Assembly (NCBI GenBank): GCA_030549495.1
Contig: JAUIRK010000926.1
Location: 310,001-374,000 of the forward strand
Reading direction: 5' to 3'
DNA length: 64,000 nt
DNA from: Nectonema munidae
Lineage: Eukaryota; Nematomorpha; Nectonematoida; Nectonematidae
The notes under the pieces are model-generated. The model searched no databases and was not told where the DNA came from. It saw nothing but the letters and a program-made list of their open reading frames with translations. Below are positions 22,701 through 29,601 of the stretch, piece by piece (the first letter of the stretch is position 1; every line of letters starts with the position of its first letter). The translations under genes and the position numbers were made by a program.

Positions 22701-23858
22701 ATGTTAGTTTGTTGGATTGCCTTATTAGAATCTATTTTAAACCTGTCAAGTTATTAAGCGTTTTTATCTACACACTGGTCCTATTTCTGTTTAAAATTTT
22801 TTAGCTAAAATCTCAGCTAGCTGTTTACATATTACTAAAAAATAAAAACGAAACAAAGTATAGAACTAAAAAATTAAAAAATTTAAAAAACACCGAGCCT
22901 TATTTTTATATTTTGCATCCTTAACTCATAATTCTATAGTAACATTTCAAATATATGAATTATGAAATTTGTGGAAAATTTCTCACCAAAATTTCAATTT
23001 TATTTTTCTTTTTAAATGGGGTTATACAAAGAGAAGCATATTTAAATCAAGTAAGCTCCTGATATTTGTCAATCTCTTCTTAGGAATAAGTAAAAAGATT
23101 GGCTTTAAACTTTTTTTAAACGAATAGAAAATTGTTATATTTAAAGTTCACCATTTAGTATTTCGTAAAAAGTTGAAATCAGTGAGCCTAAAGAATTATT
23201 AATCAATAATATTGCAGAATTAATGATACTTTTCAGCAATCATTTTATATTAATAAACCCATACACTGTCGGATTTAAATGGGGCGGAACCGGCATACGC
23301 CCCCCCCCCCCTAAAATTGCATTGCCAAGTGCTTGAAAATTTTTCTTGATATAATTATTTTCGTAGAACTAAAATATTATGATGATTTCTGCAACTCGTT
23401 TTTTAGATTCAATCTTTCTTTAAAATGAGAAGCCCTAAAAAGTTTTTTATGTTTCAATCGTAGTTAAGTGTGACAGTTATTAATTTTATATTATCCAATT
23501 TTTTTTTGTAAATTTATTATTTAAACACATCAAGTTTTACCACATCAATTCACTTCGCAGTTCAATGAATGATGATCGTTTTAATGCTCTCATTCTTCTT
23601 TTTGTTTTAAAAATTTTGATTAAGCTTAAATTTATATGCTTTAAATTTGAGTTCTAGTTTAGTAAAATCCACCCCCCCCCATGCCAATTTTTAGATTCGT
23701 CCCTGCCATATATAATATATATAATTTTTATTTTTTTCTACAGAAACGACACACCTGGAGATGGTGCCGCTTTGTATCTGGTAGAAGCTCTTGCTGAAAA
23801 CCTTCCATTGAAGTATATCAGTGGACGAGAATTAGCTTGTGTTGTTTGCACGAACTAA
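1609..23858 (+). CDS. Short-chain collagen C4-like gene, 3' part (seven exons)
   Basis: A secreted collagen with a short triple helix and a globular C-terminal domain. Exons 1609-1734, 5789-5914, 12381-12570, 13920-14090, 20850-20936, 20998-21355 and 23744-23858 join in phase to 1173 nt (390 residues plus stop). The first four encode 65 consecutive Gly-X-Y triplets. The rest encode a cysteine-rich domain with [46 protein letters not shown] and the terminal [11 protein letters not shown]. This motif order is that of the domain in sponge, cnidarian and other proteins annotated as short-chain collagen C4-like. The 5' end with the signal peptide lies outside the window. Matrix assembly is inferred from the family. 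Every large intron is filled with transposons. Confidence 0.88.
1735..3179. other. Collagen intron, 5' part
   Basis: AT-rich intronic sequence. Two imperfect ~59-bp tandem copies lie at about 2158-2275, each starting AAGTGCTTTC and ending near TGATATAT. A short inverted repeat, CTATTTGG to CCAAATAG, lies at about 2282-2336. No coding potential is seen. Confidence 0.5.
3180..5510 (+). mobile_element. Decayed Jockey-type LINE
   Basis: Remnants appear in LINE order. Endonuclease motifs are [11 protein letters not shown] near 3250-3285 and SDHSPI near 3424. A linker follows with [16 protein letters not shown] near 3680. Reverse-transcriptase pieces are YRPISIIS at 4167-4190, a YVSDT-like stretch replacing the YADDT box near 4560, and [16 protein letters not shown] near 4628-4675. 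The C-terminal part has [11 protein letters not shown] near 4755. The A-rich 3' end (AATAAATAAATAAA) is at about 5496-5510. Many stops and frameshifts show an old inactive copy. It lies sense in the collagen intron. Clade assignment is by motif impression. Confidence 0.72.
5789..5914 (+). CDS. Collagen exon, 14 Gly-X-Y triplets
   Basis: Acceptor CTTTACTTTTAG precedes GGAAGAAACGG. The 126 bp read [16 protein letters not shown] and on to GPPGNR, phase 0 at both ends, followed by GTATTT. It has the same length as the previous exon, suggesting duplication of a 126-bp unit. Confidence 0.87.
6209..6725. mobile_element. 517-bp TIR element with 9-bp TSD
   Basis: CATACATAT flanks both ends (6200-6208 and 6726-6734). 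The ends are imperfect inverted repeats: left GGTGACCGGATGTTTCGT, right in reverse complement CGTGAACAGGCATTTCGT. Further inside, both arms carry GTCAGACAG-like and GAATGAATATTT-like segments, so the inverted similarity continues about 100 bp or more. There is no coding frame. The superfamily is uncertain: a 9-bp duplication and long arms fit Mutator-like elements, an 8-bp core would fit hAT. Confidence 0.6.
6726..7171. other. Collagen intron between transposons
   Basis: AT-rich intron sequence between the 517-bp TIR element and the piggyBac element; no gene or repeat is recognised. Its last four bases (7168-7171, TTAA) are the piggyBac target duplication. Confidence 0.5.
7433..8731 (-). CDS. 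piggyBac transposase, catalytic domain and C-terminal zinc finger
   Basis: Matches the piggyBac transposase family (DDE_Tnp_1_7), which excises and inserts at TTAA. Counting from the first Met (8704), three catalytic aspartates are visible: D92 in [12 protein letters not shown]169 in CGVFTDRFF and D278 in [14 protein letters not shown]. The C-terminal cysteine-rich finger has [23 protein letters not shown] and CPNC. The frame is open for 423 codons and continues upstream as YYEKFTID before a stop at about 8732, where the inserted sequence begins. The N-terminal domain lies 1.8 kb away. The catalytic core looks intact, but the gene as a whole is interrupted. Confidence 0.9.
   Translation of the reverse strand, partial: KYYEKFTIDMLLAFFGCLLYLGQSNDQKIKVQDLFSDSLGIPFLKAAIGRNMYILISIFLRFDDKSQRNPNDRISPVRYLHDHFFNTCHKFWTPTDSVTVDEQLVSFRGRCPVKIYDPKKPGHYGIKFYHINDSKSYYCLKPEIYVPGVGENYFSGNEIVKRLVRLSEIPIGCGVFTDRFFTDHNLAEWMSEKNLTICGTVKANRRFVPGILRPQYLKTLKLQECENRIIYSKYASLAAYIPMRHATKNFKVVYVLSSQHSTSLELIGDKQKPESFIAYNESKSGVDVSNRMIRLYRSYKPIRRWSSAVFSNYLDISALNAMIILNYNCPESIYSATKKGGRKMFLKALAKELCYNSMKLRSSIQEINSKTKSLLSFYGFEESKDSSPVSSSKRVFCTFCPTSKKSRTTRHCQKCKKGVCKHHSYSICPNCK
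8735..10503. repeat. Composite insert splitting the piggyBac transposase
   Basis: About 1.77 kb lies between the two transposase pieces. It holds AT-rich sequence (to ~9080), a CA-rich low-complexity stretch (~9090-9360), the GC-rich repeat unit (9368-10371) and another CA-rich stretch (~10373-10500). An intron was considered: a GT occurs after the N-terminal piece and AGs precede the catalytic piece, but no pairing I tried keeps the frame, so insertion is favoured. Confidence 0.6.
9368..10371. mobile_element. GC-rich ~1-kb element with inverted ends and internal tandem duplication
   Basis: The left end reads ATTAGAGCTCT and the right end AGGGCTCTAAT, which are inverted repeats with one mismatch. 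Two diverged copies of a ~500-bp unit lie inside. Matching landmarks are AGAAGTAATAGA (9583 and 10060), TTGGATAGTACAGTAGAATAG (9709; near-identical at 10191) and runs of GGGCGGG. GC content is far above the surroundings. Similar TAGAGC...CGGGC termini occur in some hAT families. The flanks (ATGCACAT versus ATATGCAT) are only a weak 8-bp duplication. Open frames inside are by-products of GC-rich repeats. Confidence 0.5.
10504..10857 (-). CDS. piggyBac transposase, N-terminal piece
   Basis: Starts at [11 protein letters not shown] (ATG at 10857-10855), a Ser/acidic-rich leader like other piggyBac N termini. It continues with [19 protein letters not shown] and [19 protein letters not shown], the region that precedes the catalytic domain. 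It ends at a stop after DDNYKYF where the composite insert begins. It belongs with the catalytic piece at 7433-8731 in the same TIR-bounded element. A frame with an earlier Met exists, but the Ser-rich start is more typical. Confidence 0.8.
   Translation of the reverse strand: MDSSSLSETSSVSSTEYSSSLNSSYSLSSSEISDLEYDENLQALDGTLYSWDPSLKKAGRPKTRNIRNLSRNPSGTKGVAKHVTRPLEAFSLFFSQELITHIYNMTKKKMDDNYKYF
11331..12380. other. Collagen intron, 3' part
   Basis: AT-rich sequence with an (ATA)n run near 11405-11422. Open frames of 66-74 codons on both strands (11613-11813 minus, 11837-12061 plus) show no recognisable domain and no second signal of coding. No gene is called. Confidence 0.5.
12381..12570 (+). 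CDS. Collagen exon, 21 Gly-X-Y triplets
   Basis: Acceptor GAAATTTTAG, then GGTCCTCAAGGAG. It reads [19 protein letters not shown] through to GPKGPP and ends in the first base of a Gly codon before GTATGA. The 190 bp end in phase 1, matching the phase needed by the exon at 13920. Confidence 0.88.
12640..12710 (-). repeat. tRNA-like relic (SINE head or tRNA pseudogene)
   Basis: Read on the minus strand there is an A-box-like TGGTGTAGTGG followed by a B-box-like GATTCAACTCCC at tRNA spacing. The flanks do not form an acceptor stem and the anticodon arm is not convincing, so this is a decayed tRNA-derived repeat. Confidence 0.5.
12793..13212. mobile_element. 420-bp hAT-like MITE
   Basis: Left end CAGAGTTTCTCAA; right end in reverse complement GAGGATTTCTCAA (10 of 13 identical). 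Flanks are GCTTAACT (12785-12792) and GTTTAACT (13213-13220), an 8-bp duplication with one difference. No coding capacity. Confidence 0.7.
13221..13919. other. Collagen intron with SINE-tail and dispersed repeat
   Basis: Bases ~13403-13455 (starting AACCCATTTAGTA) resemble the tail of the SINE copy at 43803-44013. Bases ~13730-13790 contain GGTTTTAGCGGGTACG, which recurs inverted near 35085-35105, marking an uncharacterised dispersed repeat. The 87-codon frame across it has no coding support. Confidence 0.4.
13920..14090 (+). CDS. Collagen exon, 16 Gly-X-Y triplets and start of the globular domain
   Basis: Acceptor CTCTTTAAG, phase-1 entry completing a Gly codon. It reads [15 protein letters not shown] through GEPGLC, ending the triple helix, then TDCSLPSPQ. 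The donor is GTGAGT and the exit phase is 1. The two cysteines at the helix end may link chains, an inference from other collagens. Confidence 0.88.
14091..15091. other. Collagen intron, 5' part
   Basis: AT-rich, with a purine-rich (AGG)n-like tract near 14771-14800. A 102-codon frame at 14384-14692 shows no recognisable domain and is not called. Confidence 0.45.
15092..16450 (-). pseudogene. Tigger/pogo (DDE_1, CENP-B-like) transposase relic
   Basis: On the minus strand, pieces occur in transposase order. A degenerate helix-turn-helix/CENP-B region lies near 16180-16450, with a GW..RFK-like motif and IHEESA. The catalytic core fragment (16132-15878) has [27 protein letters not shown] and [28 protein letters not shown] (from 15706) matches the Tigger MDQGIIRSFKAHYR box, and a C-terminal tail runs to 15092. 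Several stops and frameshifts separate the pieces, so it is dead. It lies in the collagen intron, opposite to the gene. Ends were not located with confidence; a pogo-like terminus at 19951 may be its 5' end, with the hAT element inserted between. Confidence 0.78.
16451..17587. other. Intron sequence between two transposase relics
   Basis: No coding region is recognised. A 120-codon minus-strand frame at 16888-17250 is hydrophobic, low in sequence complexity and unlike any transposase, and is not called. ACTGATAAGC at 17251 resembles the hAT terminus CAGTGATAAG seen inverted at 19194 but lacks a matching duplication. Confidence 0.4.
17588..18990 (-). pseudogene. hAT transposase, nearly full length with one frameshift
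   Basis: The minus-strand frame 18990-17863 (375 codons) has a BED-like start ([19 protein letters not shown], where the first zinc-binding Cys is Trp), a central region with [39 protein letters not shown] and [16 protein letters not shown], and a long helical part. After a frame change near 17865 it continues as [20 protein letters not shown] and [20 protein letters not shown], the hAT C-terminal dimerisation motif. Apart from the single frameshift and the Cys-to-Trp change it is well preserved. It resembles DUF659/CGG-binding-protein-like hATs. The right end is probably 19194, where CAGTGATAAGTAGGG is read on the minus strand. It lies antisense in the collagen intron. Confidence 0.82.
19195..19849. 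other. AT-rich intron between the hAT end and a pogo terminus
   Basis: No gene is recognised. It may be the 5' non-coding part of the Tigger element whose terminus lies at 19951, but this is only inferred from position. Confidence 0.35.
19850..20060. mobile_element. Two pogo/Tigger-type termini, 11 bp apart
   Basis: A right end finishes ACCGAGGTATGACTG at 19953 followed by TA; its reverse complement CAGTCATACCTCGGT is a typical Tigger terminus. A left end begins CAGTAGAATCTTGATAT at 19965, preceded by TA. Each therefore has the TA target of this superfamily. The partner ends were not found, so both are fragments or one side of larger decayed elements. Confidence 0.55.
20061..20849. other. 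Collagen intron, 3' part
   Basis: AT-rich; no gene or clear repeat is seen. It ends in the acceptor ACCCTTTTAG used by the collagen exon. Confidence 0.5.
20850..20936 (+). CDS. Collagen exon, start of C4-like globular domain
   Basis: Entered in phase 1 after ACCCTTTTAG, it reads [17 protein letters not shown] and then [12 protein letters not shown], closing in phase 1 before GTTTGT. The Trp and Cys pattern with VYGG at the junction matches the opening of the short-chain collagen C4-like domain. An unspliced reading frame runs across this region, but only the spliced frame carries the family motifs. Confidence 0.85.
20998..21355 (+). CDS. Collagen exon, core of C4-like globular domain
   Basis: Follows a 61-bp intron (20937-20997, GTTTGT to ATTTCAG). 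It reads [63 protein letters not shown] and [11 protein letters not shown], ending in phase 2 before GTAAAC. The cysteines and the YGAEY and VCxxCC motifs are the most diagnostic of the family. Confidence 0.9.
22068..22285 (+). repeat. tRNA-derived SINE (family B)
   Basis: An A-box-like TGGTTGTTAGGG lies near 22073 and a perfect B box GGTTCGATCCC near 22171, followed by a unique body with AACAAATTCACAAAAATTG and GCGAGCATATAG. The copy contains an internal duplication of TTAACTAGA...GGTCAGG. A second copy in the opposite orientation lies at 43803-44013, establishing a family. Confidence 0.75.
22508..22570. repeat. 21-bp minisatellite, three units
   Basis: Three units start at 22508, 22529 and 22550, each near the consensus GACGAACTTAAAGTAAAAA. 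The same unit recurs as five to six copies at 50651-50776. Confidence 0.7.
23744..23858 (+). CDS. Terminal collagen exon
   Basis: Acceptor TTTTTCTACAG; phase-2 entry completes an Arg codon, then [20 protein letters not shown] and [14 protein letters not shown] before TAA. GRELxCVVCT is the hallmark C terminus of C4-like collagens. It is followed by an AT-rich 3' UTR. Confidence 0.92.
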
Positions 23859-24040
23859 AGTCTACAATTCACATCAAAATATCCATTCTTATTTTACATA
23901 TTCGCATACACTTAAACATATTGCATGCTTTGTATATCTCATTATATCCGCATACATAATATTTATATTAGGAAATATGTTAGCATATATTTTGATATAT
24001 ATGATATTCATTTTCTTTTTTTAATTTTTTTTAAATTTTT

Positions 24041-24046
24041 AATAAA
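24041..24046 (+). terminator. Polyadenylation signal of the collagen gene
   Basis: AATAAA lies 183 bp after the stop codon in a T-rich 3' UTR and is the first such signal downstream. Confidence 0.6.
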
Positions 24047-26878
24047 ATTTCGCCTTTTTAAACGAACATTTTATCCAACTTTTGATTCAATATTAGCTTT
24101 TTAGAGTTCTATTTTACGAAAAATCTATATATATCAATTATCATATTTTTTCTATTTGAAGAATCTACAAGCCTTATCTTTTCAAGAATTGGCACCTATT
24201 TTTGTATGCAGTCTACAAAGAGTGGGAGCTTTGCAACTGTGGTTTTTAGGTACCATGGGGTGTTTTCATTGAGAAGGCACAATTGCGCTGCTTATTTCGA
24301 ACTATGAGGAAAGTAGGCTGATGAGGGATTGAACCCTGGACTTTGAATTATCGGAACCCAGTATCTAACCAACTTTAATCACGCCCCATTTTTGTTTTTT
24401 AGAGAAGAATCAAATACATATTTTTATTAGTTAAATTCAAAACAAAAACAAATCTAAAAATACAAATACTTGTATACCATATTCGAAAGATAGAAATAAA
24501 AACAGAGATTGAATTATGCGGAAATTATGAACAGAGGTTGCCTTGCTATTAGTACACATTTTTAACTAAAGAAAAAGATCACACACACAAACACACTCAC
24601 TCCTTGCCCCATACACACACACAATTCTATAATTAATTAAAGTAAAAAAAGTACGAAAGATTCTATATCAGTGGTTCCCTAAAGTTTTCTTCAAAGCTAC
24701 CATTTTTTTCTGAATGAGGAATTGAATTTCAACCCATATATTTCTTTTCGTATTAAAACATATTTGTGTAAGGAAAAAATCCCCCCAGATAATTTCCACG
24801 ATGAAAAACCCGTGTTTTCACCATTAATTTTTTAAGCTCTCATACCGAAATGATTGGACTTAAAGGACATTAGCGCTGTTTTGTCCAAACTTCACGACTC
24901 AAAAGTTTGTGCTCAGAAGTTGTAAAAAAGAAAACCATAAGCAAACCAAAAAAAAAATTGCAGTAAAAATAATTCTTTTAACCTACTTTGAACCAGCATT
25001 GCATTCTCAACACAGTGAAAGCGTTAGAAAGCCCATAGGCATAGGAAAATCGAATATTTGCTACAAATGCTACAAAAACAGTTTATAGTGCGGTATTTTC
25101 ATCCAGAAAGCATAAATTGCCTCACTTGTGTTGAAGAAAAACAAACTTTGAATAATTAATTATCCACAGCAAACGTACAAATGATCAATTCACACAATGT
25201 CCGCTTAGAACGCCAAATTGTGTGCACTGTCACGTAAGTAACGAGTGCAGTCTCGATTTGGATAATAATCATTCAAAATAGTCAAAATTCTAGCATTGCA
25301 ATCAGCATATCGATGCCTTTGTGCTGAAGATGGATGTCATCATTGGGCTTAGAGGATATCTAACCGATTCACTAATTGCTTTTTCTTCAACATGTCAATG
25401 AACTTTCAAAATGTGGAAGCCATCTTGCACACATGGAGGAAATCAGCGGTGTCCGCCTTCATTGTGATATTAAAAATGTGAATGTGAGTTATCAAAGTGT
25501 ACTTATAGAAAAATTTTTATTACACTGTGATTTTAATTCCTAGAACCCTTAAATTTTTTTCTTAAATGTTAAAGCAAAAGTAAAAAAATATTATATTTCA
25601 ATTATTTGTAATAAATGAATCTTATTCCTTGTTTTATTTCGCAAATTTCAATTTTCAACTTTAAAATCTTTACAAGTTTCATCTATTTTGAAATCTGGAT
25701 TATAGAATAAAGAATGTCAACAGTTTAAAATTGGATATATTACGGTTTTTATGGTATGAAAGATCTTAAATATCTTCAAAGAATTAAATTGGTAAATTCA
25801 CTTTACTACAGGATTAAATTGATACCAATCTTCAATATCGTAAAGAAAAACATGCTTATAGTTACTAAAGTGTGCCTGTGTTCTGTCGGAAAATTAGTTA
25901 ATTAACTTTTATACGATTAACACCTTCAAAAATAAGCATGATGAAATTTGGTCCTATAAAAAATTTCTTATTTTTTCTTAACGATTTAAGATGAAAATTT
26001 TACAAGCTTTGCTAAATAAATATGTTATGTTAAGTATATTATTAAACTTTTACAACAATTTTTCTAAATATCATGTCATTTTATTGTTGATATATTATGT
26101 TATTTTTTTTCAAAAAAACATCATTTTGATTATATGTGTTTAAAAACAATAAAATTATCTAAAGTATAAAATAATAAATTGATTTTATAAACCATAAAAT
26201 TATATTTAGTAAGTAACTAAATATTTACCAACCAAGTACAACTAACTAATTAAAAATAAATATATCATGTTTATTTGTTTTTATATGTATTATATTATAT
26301 GTAAAAATAAGGACAGACGAGAATATTAAAGTAAATTTTGTATATTTTGTGACAATGTAAAAATCTCTTGACATAAAGAACAAATTTCAGATGTAAACAT
26401 AAAAAACTAAAATTTTTGAAAAAATTGCCAAAATATCTTGAAAAATATAATTACTAAAATTTTACATCCAGAAACGCATATAAATTTTTTCAAATGTACA
26501 TTTTTAATTATAATAAAATTTTTATCAATCCTTTCCCATCCATTAGATCCATAAAATCGTCTGCTCTTATATTTAAAAAATCATATAATAAAAATCATTT
26601 TAACTTTGTAAGAAAAAAATCTAATTTTTGCTCGGTATGAAAACCTTAAATTTGAAACTTAAATTTTCGAAATATATATAATTGCTCTGAAAATAAATTA
26701 TTTATCGAATATATATACAAGAATTAAGTTTAATTGAATAAAATAATTTTTTAAATATATTTCATTTTTAATATTACTCTTATATTATTTTTTTAAATAG
26801 TCTTTTAATGTTTAATTAACATAATATAATCTTATGTCTTGATGAATAAATTTATGATTTTTCGTTTTGGAGGGCTAA
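24047..26878. other. Intergenic AT-rich DNA
   Basis: Holds a SINE (24246-24390), CA-rich runs near 24580-24625 and an isolated hAT-like terminus CAGTGGTTCCCTAAAG at ~24669 with no partner found. The rest, including 25500-26870, is AT-rich low-complexity sequence in which I see nothing. Confidence 0.5.
24246..24390 (-). repeat. tRNA-derived SINE (family A)
   Basis: On the minus strand it has GGTTAGATACTGGG and a B box GGTTCAATCCC, followed by a body ending ATGAAAACACCCCATGG. The same order is found at 45029-45165 and 47834-47942 and, more decayed, at 27594-27720, so it is a dispersed family. Confidence 0.7.
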
Positions 26879-26996
26879 CCCTTTCAGGCATATGTTTTCA
26901 AATATTAATCGTCTGCTTTATTTTTCAATGAATTTTTATATATCCTAATCAGACGATTTTTTATGGGACAGTGGTGTCTCATTGTGTCTGAAAGGG
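26879..26996. mobile_element. piggyBac-type MITE, 118 bp
   Basis: Ends are CCCTTTCAGGC and GTCTGAAAGGG, inverted. Flanks CTAA and TAAA look like mutated TTAA targets. The interior shares ATCGTCTGC and TTTTTCAATGA with the MITE at 45754-45882, which has intact TTAA targets. Confidence 0.65.
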
Positions 26997-27000
26997 TAAA

Positions 27001-28510
27001 TAAGTATAATGACAGAAAGGATGAAATGTAATATTTAAGTAAGGACTCGTAAGTATCAGAAATATGCCAAAATTCAATTTTTGTTTCATGTCATTAATTT
27101 GTTATTCTATTTTTCTTGTAGATAAAAAAAAGTAAAAAAGTATTAAGTTTTGTGATTTGTTTTATACAATCAAAAATTTTTTAGAATATCATTCTTATAA
27201 AGCTTTTAATATATTTCTCTATTCATAAATATTTTCCATCTTTAAAATAATACAATAAAATTATATATAAAAAAATATATAATTTTGACATTGAAAGGTT
27301 AACGTTTACACAAATCATAACTGTTCAAATATTTAGATTTTAGAATATTATTTTTCTTTTACTTTACCAAATAAATTTGAACAGTTAAAATTGGAGTTTA
27401 CTTAGTTTTGTAATTCAATAAATCTCTTTGAATTAATTCTCATGAACTGTAGAGAAGATTCTTCAAATGTGAATATTCTGTCTTTATAACAAAAGTGGAA
27501 ATTGCATCTATTAATTTACTAAGTCTTAGAAAAAAATAACCAAAATATAATTATAGTATCAAAAAATAGTTTCTAAACTTATCTTGTAGTAAGCTTGTCT
27601 AGATATCCGTCTGCGTTATCAGTAGCTCTAAAATTCGAATCCAACATCAAACCTTTTTTCATAGGTAGATACTCGCAGCGGAATATGCTTTTGATTAAAC
27701 ACCCTAAAGTACACCTTTACTTCGCAAAGCAAATGTATGTAAGTACACATTATATATGTATGTAAGCTAGTTATTCAGGTTTAATTAATTAACTAGTTAG
27801 TTAGATTGTTTAGTTTGCTAGTTATTAAATAAATAATATATTTTTGTATTGTTTCACCATTGTTAAAAGCAAACAAAGTAAAGTGACAATCCACGCTAGG
27901 CTATCTACAATGAACGTATTCCAAGTGATTTTATGTAAAATTGATCCATAATTTTTTTAACATGTAAATATTTTATTCATAAAAATTAATAATAAATTGT
28001 AAAAAAACAGGAAATCTTTAAATAGAAAATTTAATTTAAAGTTAACTATTATTTTTTATTTTTAAAAATTCTGTTTATATGCAAGAATTTTGACAGTAAA
28101 TATTATTAATCATGTTATGCTATGTAATATAACTGCTAAAATGCATGCTATCCAAAAACCGACTATAACATTAGCAAATTTTACTAACAAAATTTTCTTT
28201 ACATTGATCTTCTTGCATTAATCTGTTAATCAATTCTTCCAAATCCATTAACAATAATTGAAACATGAGATTTCTGATATATGAAGAGCCCATGTTCTCT
28301 TATTTGTCCTTTACGTCAGCAGTCATGAAATAAATGGATGCCAGATCAATCCAACGTCTCTATCGATTAATTGTAAGTAGTTTAAAATTTAAAATTTTTA
28401 AAACTTTATTCATAAATCTTATGGACACGAGATAAATAACTCTATTTACTCAAAGCAGTACAGAGTTGAGCTATAAAAACTAAATAGATAGGGTATATGG
28501 GAGTTAGATT
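27001..28510. other. Intergenic AT-rich DNA with a SINE relic
   Basis: A decayed family A SINE lies at 27594-27720. TAGTTAGTTAG-like runs occur near 27770-27830. Nothing else is recognised. Confidence 0.45.
27594..27720 (+). repeat. Decayed SINE, family A
   Basis: ATTCGAATCCAACATCAAACC replaces the head, followed by the family tail with AACACCCTAAAGTACACCTTTAC. Similarity to the other copies is clear only in the tail. Confidence 0.5.
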
Positions 28511-28768
28511 TTATTTAGATGCCTTTAAAGCTTCAGCATATTTCAAGAAATAGTACAGTTCTTCTTTAGGCATGTTCTCCAAATTATTACAGTTATCAGC
28601 ATTGTAGGGATGATTGGGAAACTTTTTCTTTAGTGTTTTTTTAAGATACCTTATGAATGAGCGAATTTCTCTATCTGAATACGTGTGATAATCCGATCCA
28701 ATCTTTCGGCATATTTCGATAATATTCGTCGTAGAACTTCTTTGTAGCTTGACACTAAATTTAATCAT
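28511..28768 (-). CDS. Small unrecognised ORF, 85 codons
   Basis: I do not recognise this protein. From the ATG at 28768 it reads MIKFSVKLQRSSTTNIIEIC and continues with basic, helix-prone sequence (IRSFIRYLKKTLKKKFP) and an acidic Lys/Glu-rich end, KEELYYFLKYAEALKASK. There is no signal peptide or membrane segment. The stop codon overlaps AATAAA, which could act as a polyadenylation signal. Codon use is less A/T-run-like than the surroundings, which suggests coding, but it may be an exon, a transposon scrap or chance. Confidence 0.35.
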   Translation of the reverse strand: MIKFSVKLQRSSTTNIIEICRKIGSDYHTYSDREIRSFIRYLKKTLKKKFPNHPYNADNCNNLENMPKEELYYFLKYAEALKASK

Positions 28769-28799
28769 GATTATTATCAAAAATTTTCATGATATGATA

Positions 28800-29310
28800 A
28801 GATTAAAAACAATAAAGCTTTTTTTTGAGAAATTAAATATACAATTATATAATTAATTACTATAAATATTGTTCTATCTTAATTCATTTCTCAATCTTTT
28901 GAGTTATTCTTTTATCTATAAATCTAATCAATCCAATAAATATTTCTTTGCTTTCAAAGTTAGCTTATGTATGATTTATAGGCTAATTTTCGATTTGGTA
29001 AGATCAGTTAATGTAAGTTTGTTTAGCTGAAATCTTTGCTCAACTCTCTAATTATTTAGTACACCCTTTAGTTAGTTTTAATTAATTCATTGATTAAGTG
29101 AGTTAACTAGTTGGTTTTAGCTAGTTTGTTAGTGAGTTCGTCAATTTGTTAGGTTAATTAGTTGTTAAAATGAATAACATATATTAATATAAAAGATAAG
29201 TATACGATCAAAAAATAAAACACAAAAATTTAAAAAAACATGCTAAGCCACCGAATAGAGATTTATTTCAAATGTTTGAAAACATTAAAAATTCTTGATG
29301 TTCTGCTAAA
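28800..29310. other. Intergenic AT-rich DNA
   Basis: Contains a degenerate TTAGTTAG-type low-complexity stretch near 29050-29170. No gene is seen. Confidence 0.45.
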
Positions 29311-29318
29311 CATACTAC

Positions 29319-29593
29319 CAGTGGCGTAGCGAAAGATAAAAAATGGGGTGGCACGAAGGGAACATTTTTTTCTAAAAAATAATATGTGTAATTTCTCAGA
29401 AACTTAAAAATGAAAAAAAAAATTATAAAAAAAGTTGAGCCCTGAGGGATTTTGCGAAAAAATTTTCAACACTTCATCACTACAGATAAATGTATATCAA
29501 CATTAAATTTTTAGGATAATAATGAAGGTAGGGAGGAGAAGGGGAGAGAGAGGATAGCACTCCATAACAAGCCCCATCCTGGCTACACCAGTG
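29319..29593. mobile_element. 275-bp hAT-like MITE
   Basis: Left end CAGTGGCGTAGCG; right end GGCTACACCAGTG, inverted with 10 of 13 matches. Flanks CATACTAC (29311-29318) and CACGCTAC (29594-29601) agree at 6 of 8. No coding frame. Confidence 0.65.
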
Positions 29594-29601
29594 CACGCTA
29601 C

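Larger units (their letters stand above)
21356..23743. other. Last collagen intron
   Basis: AT-rich. It holds a SINE (22068-22285), three units of a 21-bp minisatellite (22508-22570) and two poly-C runs near 23300 and 23670. CCCCCCC next to AAATTGGCA-like sequence near 23680 may be a MITE end. No other gene is seen. Confidence 0.5.

Noticed and set aside
24669-24700. hAT-like terminus CAGTGGTTCCCTAAAG
   Set aside because: No inverted partner or target duplication was found, so an element could not be delimited.
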